From assembly GCA_015061575.1 (NCBI GenBank), contig SUWF01000008.1:1-64000 (forward strand): DNA of 64,000 bases, in the 5' to 3' direction. The position numbers and the translations under genes were made by a program. This DNA comes from Lentisphaerota bacterium (GTDB lineage: Bacteria; Verrucomicrobiota; Lentisphaeria; Victivallales; Victivallaceae). The notes beneath the pieces are model-generated. The model ran no database searches. It was given only the letters and a program-made list of their open reading frames with translations, and had not been told where the DNA came from. Shown here piece after piece: positions 1-7,693 of this stretch (its first letter is position 1; each line of letters starts with the position of its first letter).

Positions 1-2167
1 TGAAGAATATTTCAGCCGCATCCCCCGCACTGACTGCTACCGTTGCCTTGCGTGCCTGGTCAGAATAAATCCGGAACGCCATATAAGCTATGCCGTTTTC
101 CGGACTTTTGAAGTGCTTGACCAGATCGCAGTAACCGGTGCGTTCCGGAACCAGATCATGACAATGATTTTTAAGTTCCCCGTCAGTAAGAAATTCCGGT
201 AAAAACTGCTGTTCAGCCATACTTTTGCGGAAGTCATACGGATAAATATCCGAAACCAGCACCTGATGACAATTCAAAACTTTTCGCTCCACCAGATCCG
301 GGAACGCAGTAATGCGCAGCAGCGTTGAGGCATAGGGCACCAGTTCGATCGTTTCGCTATCGCCGATCGCCTGATAAAACAGCGGCACTTCCGGCGTGTA
401 CCGCCCCAGTTCCAGAGCATCAAAGTTGGTGATCTTCTGCGCCTTGACCTTGAGCTTTACCGGCGGAACATCCAGCGGAAATTCTGTTACCGGCGACTTG
501 ACAACTTCCACCGGGACATCCGCTGCGATCGCATAGTTCCACGCTCCCGCCGGATAAACATCACACGGAGCCAACGACCGTTCATCTTCGCGGTGCAGCG
601 TACACGGCACATTGTAAGAAAATACCAATGGACCGTATTCATAATGCGCCCAGTAGCGTTCATTGCAGCGTTTGACCTGCATGGGCAGCGTAAGCTGCAG
701 CACATCGCCAGGCTGCCAGAGCCTTTTGACTGTACAGAAGCCGTTTTCAGCAGCCGGCAGTTCAAGCGCAGAACCGTTGAGCGTGATCGCGGCATTTTTG
801 CACCAGCCGGGAATGCGGAACGTAAAGGGCATATCCACTGCTTCGCCGGAAAATTCAAAGGCTATATCTTCAGCGTATGGGTATGAGGTTTTTTCGTTGA
901 TAACATACTTTTTGCCGTTAAAGACTCCGCTGAACGAACTTGCTCCATAGAGCGCTGCTACGGGGGCATCATTGCTGTCAAGCATCCAGCTGCGCAGTAT
1001 GTAGTTGGGCAATATCCGATGCACATTGCCGGTGCAGCACTGAGCACTGTGGTCGGTGCGGAACTGGCGGAACGTGGCGGTGCCGCGGAAGAAGAAACTG
1101 TTGTTGCTGCCCGCCGTGGCAATGGTCTGATTGGGGCTGGAGAGATACTGCAATCCGGTAAAATCTTTGAGGATCGCCCCGGGGAATGCGTTGTAAAAAA
1201 TCTTTTCCATGCGGTCGGCATATTCCGCCTTGCCGGTCGCCATCAAAAAGTACCCGAGCGCCCAGGCAAAGTCATTTATAACGCAAGTTTCGTAGCCCTG
1301 CAGGGGATCGCGTCCGGCAAAGTCTTCGTTGCAGGAGGGCAGCCCCGGGATCTGTTCGTGGTGTTCAAGCACCCATTGCAACCCCTTTTCGGCATCAGCA
1401 AGATATTCGCTTTTGCCGCTGTATAAATAGAGCATCACCGGCAGCTTGACTGCTTCGCTGAAAGATACGCCATGCAGCACATAGCCGTTATCGCTCACAA
1501 GTTTGTTGCGGAAAAGTTCAAACTCATCTTCCAAATGCAAACTGTAGTGTGCATTGTGCAGCCGGTAAGCCTTTTCAGCTTTTTCCAACAGTGAAGCATC
1601 ATTGCTCCATGCGTAACACAAAAGCACCCCCTCAATATTGTTGATATGACGGAACCCGATGCCCAGCGTTTCCACCGGCAAATTGCGGTAGTGTTCTATA
1701 AAACGCTGTTTGGCATCTTCGTCGCCGAACGCTTCGATGTAAGCGTGCGCAGCCCGGAAAAATACTGCCATGGGCCACTCCGAGGGCGAATCATTGTAGC
1801 AGTGCCCCAACAATCGTTGTTCATTGGGGTGATCAAGCATATAAGAGAGGTTTTTGCGGAAAACATTGAGCAAATTTTCATCATCTTCCAATATTCCCAG
1901 CCGCACCATGCCGTCCAGCAGATAGGCACTCTGTTCGTAAGGCCACCAGGCTTCCTGCGATGGAGTTTCGGCGCTGGCATCGTTGTAGACGATACTGGCT
2001 AAAATGGTTTTACCGACTCCGCCATCCCACATAGGCGTATCAAAAGGAAATTTCTGTTCCTGATAACGGCTGGTCAGATTGCACTTCTGACGTTCTGCAA
2101 AAGTTTTCAATATTCCCGCCGGTTTGACTGCCCGGGGGGAAACTGATTTGAATTTGCCAATATACAT
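1..2167 (-). CDS. GH127/DUF1680-type glycosidase (beta-L-arabinofuranosidase family), C-terminus beyond window
   Basis: An open frame runs without a stop from the ATG at 2167 to the window edge (722 codons), so the protein is truncated here at its C-terminus. It begins MYIGKFKSV, with GAGGAA about 10 nt upstream. An N-terminal all-alpha barrel region is followed by the adjacent cysteines Cys377-Cys378 in QCCTGNVHR. This matches the CC-x-x-N-x-x-R signature around the catalytic cysteine of GH127/GH146. Further on, FTFRIPGWC, a lone NG, and W..GD.L.LTLPM match the family's beta-sandwich domains. Family members remove L-arabinofuranose or related sugars from plant or host glycans; the substrate here is unknown. 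No signal peptide is visible, so a cytoplasmic role is likely. It is divergent from an AraC-type regulator that probably controls it. Confidence 0.85.
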   Translation of the reverse strand, partial: MYIGKFKSVSPRAVKPAGILKTFAERQKCNLTSRYQEQKFPFDTPMWDGGVGKTILASIVYNDASAETPSQEAWWPYEQSAYLLDGMVRLGILEDDENLLNVFRKNLSYMLDHPNEQRLLGHCYNDSPSEWPMAVFFRAAHAYIEAFGDEDAKQRFIEHYRNLPVETLGIGFRHINNIEGVLLCYAWSNDASLLEKAEKAYRLHNAHYSLHLEDEFELFRNKLVSDNGYVLHGVSFSEAVKLPVMLYLYSGKSEYLADAEKGLQWVLEHHEQIPGLPSCNEDFAGRDPLQGYETCVINDFAWALGYFLMATGKAEYADRMEKIFYNAFPGAILKDFTGLQYLSSPNQTIATAGSNNSFFFRGTATFRQFRTDHSAQCCTGNVHRILPNYILRSWMLDSNDAPVAALYGASSFSGVFNGKKYVINEKTSYPYAEDIAFEFSGEAVDMPFTFRIPGWCKNAAITLNGSALELPAAENGFCTVKRLWQPGDVLQLTLPMQVKRCNERYWAHYEYGPLVFSYNVPCTLHREDERSLAPCDVYPAGAWNYAIAADVPVEVVKSPVTEFPLDVPPVKLKVKAQKITNFDALELGRYTPEVPLFYQAIGDSETIELVPYASTLLRITAFPDLVERKVLNCHQVLVSDIYPYDFRKSMAEQQFLPEFLTDGELKNHCHDLVPERTGYCDLVKHFKSPENGIAYMAFRIYSDQARKATVAVSAGDAAEIFF

Positions 2168-2404
2168 AATTGAAACATTCCTCAATATAAAGATTTATTG
2201 TTATACAAGAAATACAATACATTAAAAGCGTACAAAAACAAGTTCGCAATGCTTGCAGTTTGTGATAAAATATGTCAAAAAGATTTTATCGGGATTTTTT
2301 TGCCATTCCGAAGCGATTTTTTGTGGCAATATCCGGAAACACGAATTATAGTAAAACAAACCATCATCAGAAAAGTTGCCATTTGACAACGAAAGATTTT
2401 AGTT

Positions 2405-3298
2405 ATGCTTGAACTTGACAAGATAAGGCTGCGAAGTGTCTTTTTTTCGGCAGAAACCACTTGCCAGTCGTTGCCCTGTCCCGCTACTGTGGTGGAAGAA
2501 GTACAAGGTCAGGGCTACCGTATGCCTCTGACCAATCCGTACAATATCCCCAAATCTGTAGGCGGACAACTTACGTTCACCTTGTCGGGCTGCGGAATTC
2601 TGAAAGTCGGCAGCAAGGAGTTTGAATGCCGCCCGGGGACGGCATTTCTGTACAGCGACAGCGACCCGCAAGTAGCGTACTATGTACCGGAATGCAGCAA
2701 GAAACGCTGGCACTTTATCTGGATCAATTTTACCGGTGAATCATCGGAAAATCTAATCCGGGAAATCAATTCTGCCTACGGTTACTTTTTTGCCAATCCC
2801 AATCCTGCGCTGGAAAAAATCCTGACTGATTATCTGCAATATGCCGGTGCAACTTTGTTTATATCGCAGCTGGAAGGCGCCAAGATATTTTTTGATCTGG
2901 TCAACGAACTTGGTTGCGGCAGCAGTTCAACATCGACCCGCAACAGCAGTCAGAGCATTTGTCAGGAGGTGAAAAACGAAATCGCCAGTGCATTTTATGA
3001 ATCGATTTCCACCAGTTCGCTGGCGCGGCGCATTGGGGTATCGCGCGAACACATGTCGCGGATATTCCACAAAGAAACCGGCCGTACTTTGCGTAATTTC
3101 CGGGCAGAACAGCAACTGGGGGCGGCGATGAATCTTTTGCTCAAAAGCAACTGCAGCTGCAAAGAGATCGCCCAATACTGCAACTATGGCTCGTACTCAA
3201 GCTTTTATCGCGCCTTTATGGCAGTTTATCACATATCGCCGGAAGCATTCCGCAAAAATCATGCCTCTACTGATGCCCGCAAAAACGGTAAACAATAG
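2405..3298 (+). CDS. AraC-family transcriptional regulator
   Basis: A 297-residue regulator. The N-terminal half looks like a cupin-type sugar-sensing domain. The C-terminal third holds two helix-turn-helix motifs, SLARRIGVSREHMSRIFHK near residue 205 and a second from about residue 253 (CKEIAQYCNYGSYSSFYRAF), ending in the typical ISPEAFRK. This is the AraC/XylS DNA-binding domain. The gene is divergent from the GH127-type glycosidase with a 237-bp gap, the usual arrangement for a local activator. The start is uncertain: ATG 2405 has no clear Shine-Dalgarno, and a TTGACA with a TATGCT 15 nt further on overlaps it, so a downstream start such as Met40 is possible. Confidence 0.85.
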   Translation: MLELDKIRLRSVFFSAETTCQSLPCPATVVEEVQGQGYRMPLTNPYNIPKSVGGQLTFTLSGCGILKVGSKEFECRPGTAFLYSDSDPQVAYYVPECSKKRWHFIWINFTGESSENLIREINSAYGYFFANPNPALEKILTDYLQYAGATLFISQLEGAKIFFDLVNELGCGSSSTSTRNSSQSICQEVKNEIASAFYESISTSSLARRIGVSREHMSRIFHKETGRTLRNFRAEQQLGAAMNLLLKSNCSCKEIAQYCNYGSYSSFYRAFMAVYHISPEAFRKNHASTDARKNGKQ

Positions 3299-3325
3299 AG
3301 GCATATATAGTTTGAAGCAGGTTTT

Positions 3326-4459
3326 TCAGCAGCCGAGTTCCTGCCAAACTTCAGTCAGATCGATTTCACGATTTTCGCATGCCGCCCGATCGATGGCAAG
3401 CGAAAATACCGCACTGCGCAAACCTTCACTGCCGCTGCATTTGGGCCGGGTGCCGTTCTGCATGGCATCCCATAATTCGCCCATGATTTTGCCGTCGCCG
3501 CCGCCATGCCCGAGGCAACTGCCGAAGGTGATCAACTGTTCGGTGCTTTCGCCGATCATGTGATAACGCACGCTCATGGTGTAAAACTCCACGACCAGCG
3601 TGCCGTATTCGCAGTGGAAGCGCATACGCCGTTCCGGCAACGCATTGCACATAGTGGCACTGAAACTGCCAATGATGCCGTTGCGGAATTCAAAAAAGCT
3701 GAACGTCGTATCATCCACATCGCTTTCGGCGGTGAACGGCGAATCTGCCTGTTGCTGGTTCTGCTTGACCATCAGGGTATTGGGCGGATATTTTTCAAGC
3801 ATGTAATTACGTTCAGGTATCCAGAAACGGCGGTCGGAAACCGCACGCACTTTCAGCGGCAGATCGCCGGTAAACCACTCCAGCAAATCCAGATCGTGGC
3901 AGCACTTTTCAAGGATGTGCGGACCTGCAAGCTCGCGTTTTCTCCGCCAGGTCGTAAGCATGTAGCCGCCATGTTCGGGCAGAATATTTTCGTTGGCTTC
4001 GATGCTCAAAATTTTACCGAACTTGCCGGAATCAAGCAACTCTTTGACCTTGAGATACAAAGGCGAATAGCGCAGCACAAAACCGGTGGCAAACATGGTG
4101 CCGGCGGCTTTGTGGGCTTTTTCGATTGCCTGACAATCTTCGATGCTCGTCGCCAGCGGTTTTTCAGCAAAGACATGCTTTTTAGCTGCAAAAGCAGCCT
4201 TGATGTGATCGCAGTGCATACTGTTCGGCGAAGTTACGATCACCCATTCCACGCCGGGAGTATTGATCGCAGCTTCAGGCGATTCAGAGTTTTCCACCGC
4301 CGGCAAGTCAAGATCGTTGAAAAACTTGTCACGCATCCATTGCTCCGGATCGTAGACAGCTGCCACTTCCAGATTGCCTTGGGCATGCTTCAAAAGCTCT
4401 TTCATAATGCTGCGGCATCTGCCGCCGGTACCGATTACTGCACACTTGATCTTTTTCAT
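3326..4459 (-). CDS. Gfo/Idh/MocA-family NAD(P)-dependent oxidoreductase
   Basis: A 377-residue dehydrogenase. The start at 4459 (MKKIKCAVIG) is preceded by AGAAAGG and is better than the longer frame extending to 4531. The N-terminus has the Rossmann dinucleotide motif VIGTGGR (residues 8-14). The family EKP signature is at about 99-101, and a CHDLDLLEWFTGD segment carries the His/Asp usually near the active site. Such enzymes oxidise or epimerise sugars, inositols and amino-sugar derivatives; the substrate cannot be read from sequence. It lies 19 nt downstream of the CBM9-like/phosphoesterase gene, and its Shine-Dalgarno lies next to that gene's stop, so the two are probably cotranscribed. 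Its 3' end converges on the AraC gene with no obvious terminator. Confidence 0.9.
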   Translation of the reverse strand: MKKIKCAVIGTGGRCRSIMKELLKHAQGNLEVAAVYDPEQWMRDKFFNDLDLPAVENSESPEAAINTPGVEWVIVTSPNSMHCDHIKAAFAAKKHVFAEKPLATSIEDCQAIEKAHKAAGTMFATGFVLRYSPLYLKVKELLDSGKFGKILSIEANENILPEHGGYMLTTWRRKRELAGPHILEKCCHDLDLLEWFTGDLPLKVRAVSDRRFWIPERNYMLEKYPPNTLMVKQNQQQADSPFTAESDVDDTTFSFFEFRNGIIGSFSATMCNALPERRMRFHCEYGTLVVEFYTMSVRYHMIGESTEQLITFGSCLGHGGGDGKIMGELWDAMQNGTRPKCSGSEGLRSAVFSLAIDRAACENREIDLTEVWQELGC

Positions 4460-4478
4460 AAAAACGACCTTTCTTAGG

Positions 4479-6185
4479 TTATCTTTTGGGTTTGACAATG
4501 TAATCTTCAATAAGTTTTCCGTGCTGGTCAAAAATATTAACCTGCAAGGTTTTACCGAATTTCTTCAGTTGGATCAGTGCCAACTCCGGTGCCGTAAATT
4601 CCGGGAACGGCAGTTGGCGTTCCGCTTTCATACCGTGGATAGTCGGTTCTTCTGAAGTGATGGTTTTATCGCCTGCCAAACAGCGGGTGTACTGGTGGAT
4701 GTGCCCGCTCAATGCCAAATCAAACATTTGCCGGGTTTCCGGCGGCAGTGCCGAAAAGATCGCATAATTTTCGTTGCCCCAGCGCCGCCAGAAAAAACTG
4801 ATCGGTACATGCAGCAGCAGTACCCGGAATTCTGCACGTTTGAACTCATCAGTTGCAGTAACTTTTTTCAGAAATCCGATCTGCAATTTTTTATATTCTT
4901 CAGACATATCAAAGTCACGGTCGGTATCAAGTATCACAAAAAACACCCCTTTGTGACTGAACGCATCGAAGGCGGCTTTTTTGCCGCCGGCAAAAATATC
5001 GTAGAAACTGTCTGCCGCTTCGCCCCGACCTTCATGATTGCCGAAAACAGCATAAAATGGTTTGTTCCAATATTCAAAAATCGTTTTCAGATAGCCGTCA
5101 TAATGGTATTCCCTCGCCAGCGATGCCGCCAGCTGGTCGCCCAGCAAAAACAACAGATCGCTCTTTTGCACATCCGCCCGTTTGAGCAGGTTTTCCAAAT
5201 AAAGCGCCCGACAGTGCAGATCGGGGATCAACACCGCCGAAAAATCGCCATTTTGTTCACTCAAAGTCCGGAACCCGGCAATTTTTTTCATGCCCGGAAC
5301 ATAATACTCATAAATCGTATCCGGTTCAAGCTGTGTTAAATAACAACTGCGCAGCAGCGGCTCTGTTGAGGCGTTTCCGGCAGTCTGCAGCCATTTTTTA
5401 CTGCCCTGTTTGCGGTAGTAAAAGCAACCGTCCACCGGCACACTGCTTTCGTAAGCCAGCCCGGCACTGCGGCTTTTGATTTGAAATGTCCACGCACCGT
5501 ACCGCAGTACATCAATTGCGCCGGGCAAGGCAACTTTGCCAAACGTTTCCACTTCCAGTGCCCGGGCTTTCAATGGCTGCCAGGTGATGATTTCTTTAAC
5601 ACAGCGGCGGGTGCGCAATATATTCATCCGCAGATCGCCGCTGGCGATTTTTCCAAGTTTATCCAGTGGGATCACCAATTCGGCGCTCCAGAAATTTTTG
5701 CTGCGACAGGTTTTACTTTGCCATTGACTTTCGTGGATCATCTGGCTGAATTTTTTGCCGCTTGCTCCTACAACGATCTGGCGGTACCAGGCAGGATGGC
5801 GATTGCCGGCAATAAAAATTTCCACACTGTCAGATTTCCACGGCATCGGGTCATTTTCATCCACGACCACGGCATCGGGTTCTTCGCAAACGATTCCGAT
5901 ATAAAGATTATTCGGGTCGGAACATAACCGCACTACCGTTTTTGCTTTACTGGTCAAGCCGTTCTGGCGGTAAAGCAGCTGCGGTTCAATGACGGCAGCC
6001 TTGCTCCAGAAATCTTCCTTTACTTCGCCGTCCGGAGTCAGCAGCACTTCCGGCAGTGCAGGAATCGTAAGCATATCAGCAGCAGGATTATTTTTTTTAC
6101 TCATAATTTCACCTTGTATATGATTGGAATTGGCAGAAAACATCACTCCGACAGTTAAAAACATACATGCAATTCGGGCAAGCAT
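4479..6185 (-). CDS. CBM9-like domain plus calcineurin-type metallophosphoesterase
   Basis: A 568-residue protein. Residues about 45-220 look like a CBM9/DOMON-type carbohydrate-binding sandwich (SDSVEIFIAGN, FWSAELVIPLDKLG). Residues about 320-510 hold metallophosphoesterase motifs in order: PDLHCR, GDQLA, GNHEGRG, LLHVPI and SGHIHQ (about 494), all consistent with a dinuclear metal site. Two in-frame starts each have a good ribosome binding site. ATG 6185 gives a secretory-looking leader (MLARIACMFLTVGVMFSA) with AAGGAG upstream. ATG 6104 (MSKKNN) has AAGGTG upstream and gives a cytoplasmic form. The longer form is chosen because it supplies an export signal. A promoter at 6216-6244 serves the longer start. 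The gene is probably in an operon with the downstream oxidoreductase. Confidence 0.8.
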   Translation of the reverse strand: MLARIACMFLTVGVMFSANSNHIQGEIMSKKNNPAADMLTIPALPEVLLTPDGEVKEDFWSKAAVIEPQLLYRQNGLTSKAKTVVRLCSDPNNLYIGIVCEEPDAVVVDENDPMPWKSDSVEIFIAGNRHPAWYRQIVVGASGKKFSQMIHESQWQSKTCRSKNFWSAELVIPLDKLGKIASGDLRMNILRTRRCVKEIITWQPLKARALEVETFGKVALPGAIDVLRYGAWTFQIKSRSAGLAYESSVPVDGCFYYRKQGSKKWLQTAGNASTEPLLRSCYLTQLEPDTIYEYYVPGMKKIAGFRTLSEQNGDFSAVLIPDLHCRALYLENLLKRADVQKSDLLFLLGDQLAASLAREYHYDGYLKTIFEYWNKPFYAVFGNHEGRGEAADSFYDIFAGGKKAAFDAFSHKGVFFVILDTDRDFDMSEEYKKLQIGFLKKVTATDEFKRAEFRVLLLHVPISFFWRRWGNENYAIFSALPPETRQMFDLALSGHIHQYTRCLAGDKTITSEEPTIHGMKAERQLPFPEFTAPELALIQLKKFGKTLQVNIFDQHGKLIEDYIVKPKR

Positions 6186-6215
6186 TTTTGACTCCTTTTT
6201 TTCTTACTGCCAGGT

Positions 6216-6244
6216 AATATAGTATAAAGCCCGCCAAAAATCAA
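6216..6244 (-). promoter_or_regulatory. Sigma70-like promoter for the CBM9/phosphoesterase gene
   Basis: Read on the minus strand, TTGATT (6244-6239) is followed after 17 nt by TATATT (6221-6216). It lies about 30 nt upstream of the ATG at 6185. Spacing and hexamers fit a housekeeping promoter; no start site has been measured. Confidence 0.6.
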
Positions 6245-6551
6245 ACCTTAAACAAGTTGCAATCTGTGATATTAGTTAGCAATAAAAAAACGCTTCTGCC
6301 CAACAAATCTCTTACTATTTATTTCTGAAGCATCAAATAATTGAGCTGAGCCGCAGAATAAATCCTGCATAACAAAGTAAATAACAGCAGTCTGATCGTT
6401 GATTTTGATCTGAATATGAAGATGATTTTTATGTAAGTTGTAATAAATTATTGGCGTGCGGAGCACATCATCACCATACGTTCGCAGCTTGCCCCGGCGC
6501 ATCGCATTAAAACGGAAATGACTCCAGACCGCATATTAAGTTTTGATGCTG
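6245..6551. other. Gap with no convincing gene
   Basis: Between the promoter at 6216-6244 and the hairpin at 6552 no convincing coding region is seen. A 76-codon minus-strand frame (6272-6502) has no recognisable ribosome binding site or family. It could be a decayed gene remnant. Confidence 0.4.
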
Positions 6552-6597
6552 AAAAGACATTATGAGAGAAATCCCGGTGTCTCTCATAATATCTTTT
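6552..6597. terminator. Bidirectional-looking hairpin terminator, repeat copy 1
   Basis: An 18-bp stem with one mismatch (arms 6552-6569 and 6580-6597, 10-nt loop), with T-rich sequence on the plus side. It sits 13 nt past the stop of the minus-strand AraC gene. Its arm core AAAGA(C/T)ATTATGAGA recurs at 57603-57646 between two convergent genes. Confidence 0.65.
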
Positions 6598-6610
6598 TTA
6601 TGGCGATTTT

Positions 6611-7546
6611 TCAGGGCGTTGGATGGGCTTTTTTGTTCCGGTATTCGCCGGGTGTTATGCCGTAGCGTTTGCGGAAAACTTTTACAAAATAACTTACGCT
6701 GGAAAATGCACAGCAGCGGGCAGCTTCTTCAACTTTTATATCTTCGCCGCTGGCCAGCAGCACCTCGGCGGTTTCCAACCGCAGCATGGTCAAATATTCT
6801 TTCATGGTCATGTTGAATGTTGCGTGAAAAACTGTTGAAGCGTAGGAGCGGTTGACTGATAACGCTTCGCAAACAGCTGCGCAATCTATAGCGTGGCAGA
6901 AGTTGTGTTCAATATAATTTTTGATCCTGACTGCCAGTTGATTGTTTTTGGGAAGCGTGGTCTTTTCTTCGCTGGTCAGTTCGTAGCGCAGCTGACGTAC
7001 TATTGCCTCCAAAATCGGCCGGGTGCGTTCCTGCCGCATGGTGCCGGTTTCGTGAATTACTTCATCCAGAGCTTTGCGCAACAACTCCAGCACTCCGGAA
7101 GCCGGGTGCAAGGTGTGATAGTAAATGTTGGCCAGCTCCCGGCCGTGGTCAAAATAACCATAATGCAATCTTATGTGGTGCAGATGAAAAATTATCGAAA
7201 AGCCGCCGTAAACTTTATTGCCGGGTTCCACCACCCGGTTGAACCCGTTGTATCCGCCGACCAGAACGTCGCCATTAAAGATCTTGCGTTGGGTCCAGGC
7301 GCCATCAAAGTAGGCTTCCACGGTCACCGGCGAGGGCAGGTCGAACCAGCACAGCCGGGTGGTACAGAGAAAATCCGCACTGCGGTTGAACAGCTGGCTG
7401 TTATGCGGAGTAAAAGCGTAATGCTGGTGGGTATTCAGCCGCTCCGTGGTCAGTATATTATCCAGATATTTCAATATTTCCTGGCTGGAAACCGGATTGC
7501 CAGGCCAATACAAAACCGGAGGCGACTCATGTGAAATACCTGACAT
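6611..7546 (-). CDS. AraC-family transcriptional regulator
   Basis: A 311-residue regulator starting MSGISHESPP at 7546, chosen over the upstream ATG at 7576 because AAGGAA lies just before it. The N-terminal half resembles a cupin sensor (the stretch HHIRLHYGYFDHGRELANIY). The C-terminal domain has two helix-turn-helix units (DCAAVCEALSVNRSYASTVF and VEEAARCCAFSSVSYFVKVF) and ends RKRYGITPGEYR, a textbook AraC/XylS tail. It is flanked by terminators on both sides and is probably monocistronic. No adjacent divergent target exists, so its regulon is unclear. It may act on the CBM9/phosphoesterase-oxidoreductase pair downstream on the same strand. Confidence 0.88.
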   Translation of the reverse strand: MSGISHESPPVLYWPGNPVSSQEILKYLDNILTTERLNTHQHYAFTPHNSQLFNRSADFLCTTRLCWFDLPSPVTVEAYFDGAWTQRKIFNGDVLVGGYNGFNRVVEPGNKVYGGFSIIFHLHHIRLHYGYFDHGRELANIYYHTLHPASGVLELLRKALDEVIHETGTMRQERTRPILEAIVRQLRYELTSEEKTTLPKNNQLAVRIKNYIEHNFCHAIDCAAVCEALSVNRSYASTVFHATFNMTMKEYLTMLRLETAEVLLASGEDIKVEEAARCCAFSSVSYFVKVFRKRYGITPGEYRNKKAHPTP

Positions 7547-7636
7547 AAAAAATTCCTTACTGATTATATATGGCATTTAATATAACCGCTCAAAAAGTAC
7601 ATTGCAACTTTTGCTGCCCATAAAATAGACAAAAAA

Positions 7637-7667
7637 ACTGCGGCAGAACATGGGTTCTTGCCGCAGT
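7637..7667 (-). terminator. Rho-independent terminator of adhE
   Basis: On the minus strand, a stem of about 13 bp (ACTGCGGCA... pairing with ...TGCCGCAGT, one bulged base) is followed directly by a run of T. It starts about 27 nt past the adhE stop codon. Confidence 0.85.
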
Positions 7668-7693
7668 CCGTTTGGTGGAATTTGACTATCTGA

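Noticed and set aside
3506-4477. 323-codon plus-strand ORF opposite the Gfo/Idh oxidoreductase
   Set aside because: Antisense shadow; the oxidoreductase frame carries Rossmann and EKP motifs and a ribosome binding site.
6272-6502. 76-codon minus-strand ORF in the gap before the AraC gene
   Set aside because: No ribosome binding site, no family resemblance, and the frame is short enough to be chance; at best a gene remnant.
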